DNA of 60,821 nucleotides from a virus. Location: IMG/VR virus record IMGVR_UViG_3300025030_000111, positions 1 to 60,821 of that record; one strand, given 5' to 3'. The translations under genes and the position numbers were made by a program. Under the pieces are notes generated by a model. That model was not told where the DNA came from. It saw nothing but the letters and a program-made list of their open reading frames with translations, and did no database searches. Positions 54,834-60,821 of the stretch are shown in pieces (position 1 is the first letter of the stretch; each line of letters starts with the position of its first letter).

Positions 54834-55936
54834 TGTTAAAGTTTGACCTAGAAGAGCTAGAGAAGTATGTCTCCGAAGGATTGCTACGCCGTCAGAGACA
54901 CTCAACTCTACCATTGACCATCTGGAAATATTCAGAGAAGTGTCAGTACGAGAAAGCTTGGAATCCGACCCTTCGGCAGATGCGCGGGGTTGTTTTAGAT
55001 GATGAGGGAAATCGAGTCACCCGACCGTTTGACAAGTTCTTCAACTTTACCAGGTTGGAAAACGGGAAACTCTATGATGAGTTGGATCAATCGGTAAATT
55101 TAAATGATTATCATTATATTTTTGTTAAATACGACGGTTCCTTAATTACAGTCACCGAAAATGATAAGTATGGCTTGATTATTACTTCATCTGGCTCTTT
55201 TACCTCGGCCCATGTTGGTTGGGCCGAGGAAATTATTCGAGAGAAGTATCCCCGTCGGAATTTTCAACCGGGGTTTACTTATTGTTTTGAGTTGATTCAT
55301 CCGGATAATAGGATTGTAGTCAATTATCAAGAGATGAGAGATCTGATTCTTCTTGCCCAGATTAATATAAAGAGTGGATGGGAGGTGGGCCCGGCTGATC
55401 GAATATTCGCAGGATTTCCGGTAGCCGAGACATTAAACTCCCCACTTTCTGTGGTAATAGATAAGTTAGGAGAAGCGTTCGCTAATCAGGAAGGGGTTGT
55501 CATGTTCTTTCTGGGACAACCTAATCGGCGTCCCTTCAGGATCAAAGCAAAATTTTTCGAGTACGTCCGGCTACACAAAAAAATGGATATTTCAAACAGA
55601 GACCTCTGGGAGGCCCTTAGAGGTGGCAGACCCATAGGGGAGACCTTAGATGCCGTTCCAGATGAATTGATGGCCTCAGTGAGGATTGTGGAGGGCCAGT
55701 TAAAACATGAGTTTGATAAAATCATGTGGAAAGTCTATTCTGCCTTTACACAGACTCAAGTAGAAGGGCTAGAGGACAGAAAAGAGTTTGCTCTTTATGT
55801 GATGAAAAATTATAAGGAGATTTCAACTGTCCTCTTCTGCTTAAAAGATGGGCAGGACATGAGAGCCAGAGATTTTGTCTGGAAGATGATCAAACCTGAG
55901 CGGGCCCAGAAACTGTGGGGAGTTCAAGGTGAGTAG
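54833..55936 (+). CDS. RNA ligase, T4 Rnl1 type
   Basis: A 367-aa ligase. Motif I is VKYDGSLI with Lys99 (the same number as in T4 Rnl1), motif III FTYCFELI, motif IV NQEGVVMFF, and motif V FRIKAKFFEYV. The C-terminal ~110 residues are helical, as in Rnl1, which recognises tRNA. In T4 this enzyme repairs host tRNA cut by PrrC. It pairs with a different ligase at 38122; no kinase-phosphatase gene was seen. Confidence 0.9.
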   Translation: MLKFDLEELEKYVSEGLLRRQRHSTLPLTIWKYSEKCQYEKAWNPTLRQMRGVVLDDEGNRVTRPFDKFFNFTRLENGKLYDELDQSVNLNDYHYIFVKYDGSLITVTENDKYGLIITSSGSFTSAHVGWAEEIIREKYPRRNFQPGFTYCFELIHPDNRIVVNYQEMRDLILLAQINIKSGWEVGPADRIFAGFPVAETLNSPLSVVIDKLGEAFANQEGVVMFFLGQPNRRPFRIKAKFFEYVRLHKKMDISNRDLWEALRGGRPIGETLDAVPDELMASVRIVEGQLKHEFDKIMWKVYSAFTQTQVEGLEDRKEFALYVMKNYKEISTVLFCLKDGQDMRARDFVWKMIKPERAQKLWGVQGE

Positions 55937-56237
55937 AGATCAACTAGTTGACTACTTTTCTCGTGAGTTTGAGAAGAAGATGACCCCTTATTTTATTGCT
56001 CTTTACAAAGGAGATTATCAGGAAATGATTCGTCTTCACACTCAAAGCTACGAGAAGAGAAGACAGAGTGTTCTGGAATCTATTCAACATGCAAAAGATC
56101 ATTACGTACCTAAATACGGACGAAGTGGTCCCCATATTGGATTAAAGGGGTTGGCCGATTTTGAGAGGGATCTTGTGGTGCTCGAAGAAGAGCACGCCGA
56201 GACGATTGCCAATCTGAAGGAGAAAGGGAATGTCTAA
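55929..56237 (+). CDS. Unknown 102-aa protein
   Basis: GTG start overlapping the ligase end. Helical and basic. No family recognised. Confidence 0.6.
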   Translation: MSRDQLVDYFSREFEKKMTPYFIALYKGDYQEMIRLHTQSYEKRRQSVLESIQHAKDHYVPKYGRSGPHIGLKGLADFERDLVVLEEEHAETIANLKEKGNV

Positions 56238-56487
56238 GTTTGGACAGGCTCCGACGTTCCCTATTCAAGTTCATCTCCGCTATGCTGAGCGAGATTATAT
56301 TTTTTCGGAGACGGGCTACTACGACATGGATCATGTCCGATATATGTACAAAGAGGGAAACTTCTCCTGTGACTGCAACAAAAGCTTATTTATCCAGCAG
56401 TTATGTGATGAGGAGTTTCCTGAGTTTGAGTGTGGTAATCTGATCGAGTTAGTTTCAGTTGAGGAGAAAAAAGATGCCAGTATTTGA
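56230..56487 (+). CDS. Unknown 85-aa protein
   Basis: Overlaps its neighbours. Aromatic strands (VRYMYKEGNFSCDCNKS) with a CxC. No family recognised. Confidence 0.55.
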   Translation: MSKFGQAPTFPIQVHLRYAERDYIFSETGYYDMDHVRYMYKEGNFSCDCNKSLFIQQLCDEEFPEFECGNLIELVSVEEKKDASI

Positions 56488-56665
56488 AATTTTTGGGTCT
56501 TATTCCGGTTCGTTTCCTCTTGGAGAGATCGAAGCGGAGAATGAGGATGCGGCCTATGATAAGGCCGAAGAACTGTTTGGGAGTAAGACAATACAAGTGT
56601 CGTTAACTGATATGGATTTAGATGAAGAGATCTATTTTGATGATATTGAGGTTTCGGAAGCATGA
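56474..56665 (+). CDS. Unknown 63-aa acidic protein
   Basis: ATG 56474 after GAGGAGA. Small alpha/beta unit with 'GEIEAENEDAAYDKAEELFG', the common small-phage pattern. Coupled to the next gene. Confidence 0.6.
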   Translation: MPVFEIFGSYSGSFPLGEIEAENEDAAYDKAEELFGSKTIQVSLTDMDLDEEIYFDDIEVSEA

Positions 56666-57057
56666 TCAGGCGGTTTGTCGAACGGTTTGAGGCGGGGAAA
56701 GACACCTTACGGGAGAGTCTGTCGAAGGAACATCCCTCCGATTATGAAGCCTTAGTCAAACTACTGGTCGAGACGATCACTTCTGACGATTATGACGATA
56801 TCGACCCTGAACGAATTCGTGAGATTAATGATGGCGACTACCAGGGAACTCTAGTTTATGTTATCGGGGCAAAGGGCTATCAACCCTCAACTTATTATTA
56901 CACGAGGGTCAATTATGGTTCTTGCTCCGGCTGCGACACGCTCCAGGCGATTCGGGATTACGATTCCGATGAGTTTCCTAACGAACAGCAGATTGAGGAG
57001 TACCTAACTCTTGTTCTCCACTTGCTTCAAAATTTGAAGCAGATGTACGACACCTAG
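56662..57057 (+). CDS. Conserved phage protein of unknown function, 131 aa
   Basis: The DGDYQGTLVYVIGAKGYQPSTYYYTRVNYGSCSGCDTLQAI block is one I recall from many large phages, with no known role. The rest is an acidic helical frame. Coupled by ATGA. Confidence 0.7.
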   Translation: MIRRFVERFEAGKDTLRESLSKEHPSDYEALVKLLVETITSDDYDDIDPERIREINDGDYQGTLVYVIGAKGYQPSTYYYTRVNYGSCSGCDTLQAIRDYDSDEFPNEQQIEEYLTLVLHLLQNLKQMYDT

Positions 57058-57064
57058 ACGGAGT

Positions 57065-57301
57065 ATGGAATACGATATATACTTGACCTCTGATGTGTTA
57101 GATCGGGCAGTCCGACATGCAATTTGTCGATCCTACGGGGCAGTCAATGCGTGGATTAAGGACGAAAAATCAAACGAGCCGCTGGTTATTAGATACACAT
57201 ACAGGCAACCGGCTGGTCCCATGGGTAGCGAGCAAGAAGAGGCGTGGGTGTCTAATTGTATATCTATAACTAAGGCTGATTTTCTTAAGGATCAATTTTA
57301 A
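57065..57301 (+). CDS. Unknown 78-aa protein
   Basis: ATG behind ACGGAG. Its stop overlaps the 3' end of the leftward lysozyme-like gene. No family recognised. Confidence 0.55.
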   Translation: MEYDIYLTSDVLDRAVRHAICRSYGAVNAWIKDEKSNEPLVIRYTYRQPAGPMGSEQEEAWVSNCISITKADFLKDQF

Positions 57302-58050
57302 AGTGCTTGCTCATCTCCGAGATTAAACTCTTTTTTTAGATCATATCTACGTCCATGAACAGTTCCTACGCCGCGAGAAATGCACATTTTTCGACTTAGT
57401 ACATCTGCTTGCCATCTTGGGTTGGCCTGTTTAGAAACGGCTTCCGCCAGCTTTATCAATCTGGTCTGTTCCGTAATTACACGACCTGCCGTTGCTGCAA
57501 AGTAGCGGGCGCGTGTGCCTGCTGAGAGAGAGCCCATTTGAACGCAGATATCCAGCATTAACGCCACCGCCCGTTCCGTGACAAATTTGTACTTTTTACA
57601 GTAGTCAATCGCTCTGTCCATATAGGGCTTGGCGAACTCTCGTTGCACCGCTTGAAATTCTGGTTCCTTACCTAGATTAGTGAACAGCTCTTCCCAGTGG
57701 GGGGCCAATCGAAAGGTCTTGGGGTTCTGGCGGGAGGGGTCTGTAAAGTAAGCTCTGAATCCAGAAATGGGGGCGTCACAAGCGATTAGCAGAGGTTTGG
57801 AGAGGTCAACCTTCTTTTTGTAGAAGTTTACATAGACAGTACAACACTTAGAGAAGAGTTCTGGGTTTCGCTTGTTCATCGCCTTGATGACAGGTTGTAA
57901 CTTCCCTTGCCCGGCAGCAAATTGGATAAACCCAAAAGATATAATCTGACCGTCTCGATTACCTGCTAAAGTACAGTAACCTTTCCCCCCCTCAAAATTT
58001 TTTGTAATTTCAAAGGCTTGTAGTTTTGCTTCTTCTAATGTCTTAGCCAC
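57298..58050 (-). CDS. Lysozyme-fold-like protein, candidate endolysin, 250 aa
   Basis: The N-terminus EITKNFEGGKGYCTLAGNRDGQIISFGFIQFAAGQGKLQPVI has the Glu-containing helix and 'GN.DGQ.ISFG..Q' motif of a lysozyme-superfamily group seen in Firmicutes, Chloroflexi and phages. The rest is helical. It would cut peptidoglycan if active. No signal peptide, so a holin would be needed. GTG start behind GAGAGGAGG. It is leftward, unlike most genes here. Confidence 0.6.
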   Translation of the reverse strand: MAKTLEEAKLQAFEITKNFEGGKGYCTLAGNRDGQIISFGFIQFAAGQGKLQPVIKAMNKRNPELFSKCCTVYVNFYKKKVDLSKPLLIACDAPISGFRAYFTDPSRQNPKTFRLAPHWEELFTNLGKEPEFQAVQREFAKPYMDRAIDYCKKYKFVTERAVALMLDICVQMGSLSAGTRARYFAATAGRVITEQTRLIKLAEAVSKQANPRWQADVLSRKMCISRGVGTVHGRRYDLKKEFNLGDEQAL

Positions 58051-58053
58051 GGA

Positions 58054-58082
58054 TTGAACCTCCTCTCCAGTTATCCTATACT
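58054..58082 (+). promoter_or_regulatory. Sigma70-like rightward promoter
   Basis: TTGAAC, 17-bp spacer, TATACT, directed to the 58130 gene. It lies just upstream of the leftward 57298-58050 gene, giving divergent control. Confidence 0.7.
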
Positions 58083-58129
58083 ATTATTATGAGCTTAATT
58101 GAGTGCAAGAGAGAAAGAGGAGAACTATT

Positions 58130-58321
58130 GTGCGTTCAGAACTACTTTGTCCTAATAACGGAAAGATGTTTCCACAAGGAGGAGGAGATAGATTAGGAGG
58201 ATGTCCTTACTGTAACTGGTGGAGAATAGGATTAGAGTTTAGAAGTATAAAACACCCAGATGGGAGAATGATGGAGACTGTTCCTGGGTACAGTGTAAGG
58301 GTTGATAAGAAGAAGGGTTGA
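58130..58321 (+). CDS. Small zinc-knuckle protein, 63 aa
   Basis: GTG 58130 behind AGAGGAG. CPNNGK...GGCPYCNWW is a likely metal site. It stands alone between two promoters. Function unknown. Confidence 0.55.
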   Translation: MRSELLCPNNGKMFPQGGGDRLGGCPYCNWWRIGLEFRSIKHPDGRMMETVPGYSVRVDKKKG

Positions 58322-58347
58322 CTTGGGCATGTTCACTGTGCTATAGT
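58318..58347 (+). promoter_or_regulatory. Promoter of the HTH-HNH-AP2 gene
   Basis: TTGACT, 18-bp spacer, TATAGT. The -10 overlaps the left arm of the palindrome at 58334-58369. Confidence 0.65.
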
Positions 58348-58369
58348 TTACTTGTAATATAGCACAGTG
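58334..58369. repeat. 12-bp inverted repeat over the promoter -10
   Basis: CACTGTGCTATA and TATAGCACAGTG, perfect, around a 12-nt spacer. It covers the -10 and lies just before the GGAGG ribosome binding site. It is likely an operator or a fold blocking read-through translation. Confidence 0.75.
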
Positions 58370-58380
58370 GAGGTTATAAA

Positions 58381-59334
58381 TTGAGCAAGTACCCAAGAGA
58401 GTTACGAGCGGCGGTGTGCGAATCTTATTTACAAGATTTGGATTACCAAAGAGTGTTCTTAGAGTATGGAGTGTCAAAAAATACAATAAGTAATTGGTTG
58501 AGGGAAATGGGAATATCCACTACCTTAGCCGCAGAGAGAAGATGGGCTAAAGGAAAACAGGAAGCTATTGAATTGATAAGTTCCCTTAAGCTGCCTGATG
58601 AAACTCAGGCTATTCCGCTGACTCAGGGGAAGTATACCTTGGTAGATGGGGATGAGTATGACTGGTTGATGCTTCGACCTTGGCATTACAGTCATGGCTA
58701 TGCTAAATGCCCTTCTGGAGGCGGAAGAGGGGTATCCAGACCTATCCCTATGCACTTGATGCTACTGGAACATTGGTACGGCCCTTCTAATCTTGTGGGG
58801 GACCATAAGAATGGTGATACTTTGGACAATAGGCGGGATAATCTTCGTTGGGCAACTCAGCAACAAAACGCTCAAAATGCTAGAAGAGGAAAAGACAAAG
58901 AATACACGTCCAAATACAAAGGAGTTTATTGGAAGAGAAGAGAGAATGCTTGGGCTGCTGCGATTACAGTGGGTGGGGAAAGCCAAGCGTTGGGGCTTTA
59001 CCATAAGGAAGAGGACGCTGCTTTTATTTACAATCAAGCTGCTATGAAACATCAGGGGGATTTTGCCGCTTTAAATGAGCTTCCCGATTGGGCTGACGGA
59101 AGTTCTAGAGTCAAGAGGAAGAATAAGAGCGGAACTACTGGGGTTTGCTATGACAAGAATAGAGATTGTTGGAGAGCGTTTATAAATGTAGATAAGAAGT
59201 GGATAGGTCTTGGGAGACATAAAACATTTGAGGAGGCGCTAAAAATTAGGAAACAGGCAGAGGAACTGTATGGAGTTAGTGGGAATCTAGCCTGTGATAG
59301 AATCGACCAGCGATTGCAGCAAAGTCTCCCGTAA
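58381..59334 (+). CDS. HTH-HNH-AP2-AP2 endonuclease, 317 aa
   Basis: TTG start behind GTGGAGG. The N-terminal HTH (ELRAAVCESYLQ...GVSKNTISNWLREMG, residues 5-45) is of the transposase OrfA type. HNH: MHLMLLEHWYGPSNLVGDHKNGDTLDNRRDNLRWAT (about 122-158). AP2 units at about 178-225 and 243-290 (SKYKGVYWKRRENAWAAAI; SGTTGVCYDKNRDCWRAFI). A homing-type nuclease with extra DNA-reading domains. Its 3' end overlaps the phosphoesterase gene on the other strand by 59 bp. Confidence 0.88.
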   Translation: MSKYPRELRAAVCESYLQDLDYQRVFLEYGVSKNTISNWLREMGISTTLAAERRWAKGKQEAIELISSLKLPDETQAIPLTQGKYTLVDGDEYDWLMLRPWHYSHGYAKCPSGGGRGVSRPIPMHLMLLEHWYGPSNLVGDHKNGDTLDNRRDNLRWATQQQNAQNARRGKDKEYTSKYKGVYWKRRENAWAAAITVGGESQALGLYHKEEDAAFIYNQAAMKHQGDFAALNELPDWADGSSRVKRKNKSGTTGVCYDKNRDCWRAFINVDKKWIGLGRHKTFEEALKIRKQAEELYGVSGNLACDRIDQRLQQSLP

Positions 59335-60370
59335 TAATGTAGTTCTCAGGGAAGACGGTCTTGTTAGTAGTGTCGATATGGAACAAAGCAAAGCCCATGA
59401 TGGCCTTGCTCAGATTTTCAACATAGTGGGCATCAGGACGCGCTATACTACCTGTGACAGTCCAAGTGACCTTACCAAGAGCTAGATTACGATTGGAGAC
59501 TGTCCCAGGTCTGTGTGTGTGTCCTGATGTTCCTGACATACCAAATCCGAAGTCCTGGAAGTGAGAGGCGACAAAACAATCATAATAGATCACATAATTC
59601 TGACGAAGTTGTTCTTTGATGTCATTCTTGTTCCAAGCTGCTAAATCGACCTTCGAGTACAGATTAATCTCAAACGGCCTAACGCCAAAAATATCAGCAA
59701 TAGAAAGCCCCATAACGTCCGAAAGAAGTGTGCGCGTGTTGGGCGATTTATCAGCTAGGTGCTTGATGAGACGGAATGAATGGTTTCCCATTACATAATC
59801 AATCTGAGCATCAGGGCAGACTTCCCTTAGAGCGGAGAATATATTGATGTGGACGAAACCAAATCTCTCTTTTATTTTTATCTCTCTTGGGTCTTTGTCG
59901 AATCTCGAAAACTCATAATTATCAAATACGTCTCCGTTCAACAGAATGATATCCGGCTGGATTTGTTTAGCGACATCAATGAAGACTGACAAGACAAAAG
60001 GGTCGGATTCCAGATCGTGGAAGTCCGACCCGCAGAGGATGGTTTTGATCTTCTTGGATTTACCTACCCTCGGATACTTCTCCGTCCAGGGCATGACCTC
60101 ATCCCTGAAAAAATCCCGGTAGACATCGACGCTGGAGTGTCTGGCAATCTGGAGGAAGTGATTGTGCTGAGGCCGGGTATTTTCCAACCCGGCCCGCTTT
60201 CTAAACTCACTGAAAGTTCCAAAATACGCTTCCCAAGTTCTATCTGAGTAACTTCCTTTAGTTCGATAGTAGTTGCGTGAGATAAAGGTGTTGGGATAAT
60301 CTTCTTGGAGTTGTGCTAAGTCTCGGATACAATCATCGATTGTAATATGAGATTGAGCGGCCTCGGTCAT
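59276..60370 (-). CDS. Calcineurin-like metallophosphoesterase with HNH-repeat N-terminus, 364 aa
   Basis: Residues 1-60 (IDDCIRDLAQLQEDYPNTFI...FGTFSEFRKRAGL) match the homing-endonuclease-associated repeat. The C-terminal enzyme has SDFHD, LNGDVFDNYEF, VMGNHSFRL, ASHFQDF and SGHTHRPG, the metal ligands of calcineurin-like phosphoesterases, all present. It may remove end phosphates or cut nucleic acid. Leftward; ATG at 60370 behind GGATGGAG. Confidence 0.85.
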   Translation of the reverse strand: MTEAAQSHITIDDCIRDLAQLQEDYPNTFISRNYYRTKGSYSDRTWEAYFGTFSEFRKRAGLENTRPQHNHFLQIARHSSVDVYRDFFRDEVMPWTEKYPRVGKSKKIKTILCGSDFHDLESDPFVLSVFIDVAKQIQPDIILLNGDVFDNYEFSRFDKDPREIKIKERFGFVHINIFSALREVCPDAQIDYVMGNHSFRLIKHLADKSPNTRTLLSDVMGLSIADIFGVRPFEINLYSKVDLAAWNKNDIKEQLRQNYVIYYDCFVASHFQDFGFGMSGTSGHTHRPGTVSNRNLALGKVTWTVTGSIARPDAHYVENLSKAIMGFALFHIDTTNKTVFPENYIITGDFAAIAGRFYHRLDSH

Positions 60371-60455
60371 GCTCCATCCTCTCTGTTCCGATTCACCACT
60401 ATTACTTTAACAGAATATAAGGAAAAGAGCAAGTAGTCATCCTATTGAGTAGAGT

Positions 60456-60773
60456 TTAACTACCCAAAGAGACTGTAAAGACGCCAGTTTGTAGATCAAA
60501 CTCGAAAGGGGTTCCCTCGGTAATCCCGGCCAATTCCGCCGCTTGGTTCATCGCCTGAACATATCTATCAGCCACCCCCTGTGCCACAGCGTAAGTAGAA
60601 GTAGAGATTTCATTAGCGGCCATTGCAGCGGCGTATAGTTCCCGCAGCTTAGGGAGTTTGTTTTCTGGGGCGGTGTAAGTAACGGTAATTCCTGCCATAT
60701 TATTTTCTTCATCCGCTCCATTCTGGGACGGACCTGCTTCCAGCAGTTCTGCAAAGGGTTTGTTTCTAGACAT
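60456..60773 (-). CDS. Unknown 105-aa protein
   Basis: Leftward. ATG at 60773 with GGAGAC upstream; a TTG at 60791 would add 6 residues. Ala-rich helical core (ELYAAAMAANEISTSTYAVA) and a C-terminal strand pair. No family recognised. It is likely co-transcribed with the phosphoesterase. Confidence 0.6.
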   Translation of the reverse strand: MSRNKPFAELLEAGPSQNGADEENNMAGITVTYTAPENKLPKLRELYAAAMAANEISTSTYAVAQGVADRYVQAMNQAAELAGITEGTPFEFDLQTGVFTVSLGS

Positions 60774-60821
60774 CTGAGCTAAAGTCTCCAATAATAATAG
60801 AAGCCGAGAGGTTTTGGTTCT

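Noticed and set aside
1-60821. tRNA genes and CRISPR arrays
   Set aside because: Looked for tRNA T-loop signatures and regularly spaced repeats; the GTTCGA-like hits fall inside clear genes, and no spaced repeat array was seen.

Overview
The window reads as a stretch of a large double-stranded DNA bacteriophage (or phage-plasmid) genome. About 110 mostly very small genes are packed head to tail on the + strand with ATGA/TGATG/TAATG stop-start overlaps, strong AGGAG-type ribosome binding sites and frequent GTG/TTG starts. A full phage replication and nucleotide set is present. The host cannot be fixed from the sequence. The sigma70-like promoters, an adenosylcobalamin-type ribonucleotide reductase, a lipobox lipoprotein and an IscB/HEARO element fit a free-living bacterium (Chloroflexota, Cyanobacteria or Firmicutes are guesses). 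No tRNA, rRNA or CRISPR array was seen. Recognisable head, tail and terminase genes are absent, so this is the early/replication part of a longer genome.

Layout. 1-7170: end of an upstream gene, a possible virion protein (59-1171), a degenerate HNH protein and small unknown genes, interrupted by an orphan TnpB (2826-4043). 7170-8800: an odd module with a terminator-like hairpin, three 12-bp tandem repeats, a structured leader hiding a ribosome binding site, two orphan proteins and about 200 bp of dense RNA-like stem-loops. 8801-9400: a leftward cassette with one clear and one possible ribbon-helix-helix protein and two near-identical 19-bp palindromic operators. 9400-9870: a non-coding control region with hairpins. 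9870-16800: a rightward run of about 25 small unknown early genes. 16800-22790: a MoxR AAA+ ATPase, a SPOUT methyltransferase, a VWA (MIDAS) protein and a MoxR-associated 288-aa protein, closed by a strong terminator. 22880-26290: a Zn-rich 507-aa protein and small genes.

26360-35130: DNA transactions. These are a leftward gene with its own promoter, a HIRAN-domain protein, a ribbon-helix-helix protein with phased operator-like repeats, a SNF2 helicase with a HARP-like N-terminus, a BRO-N-like membrane protein, a SWIM-finger protein, a ssDNA-binding protein and a family A DNA polymerase. 35427-37936: a promoter, a short gene, an intact IscB with its HEARO/omega RNA, then an HNH-AP2 endonuclease. 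38100-50700: an Rnl5-type RNA ligase, a SLOG protein, RecA, a candidate PD-(D/E)XK nuclease, DnaB helicase, an exported protein and lipoprotein, a CHC2-Toprim primase and a RuvC resolvase. 50868-57300: class II ribonucleotide reductase, dUTPase, a T4 Rnl1-type RNA ligase and small genes. 57298-60773: a leftward lysozyme-like protein, a rightward HTH-HNH-AP2-AP2 endonuclease, and leftward phosphoesterase and small genes.

Together, PolA, DnaB, primase, SSB, RecA, RuvC and SNF2/HIRAN could run replication and recombination, while NrdJ and Dut supply dNTPs. Two unrelated RNA ligases suggest RNA repair. Four nuclease elements (TnpB, IscB and two HNH-AP2) show heavy colonisation by homing-type nucleases. 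The most promising leads are the IscB/omega RNA element, the HIRAN + HARP-SNF2 pair, the MoxR-SPOUT-VWA cluster and the undescribed 7.2-8.8 kb RNA/protein module.
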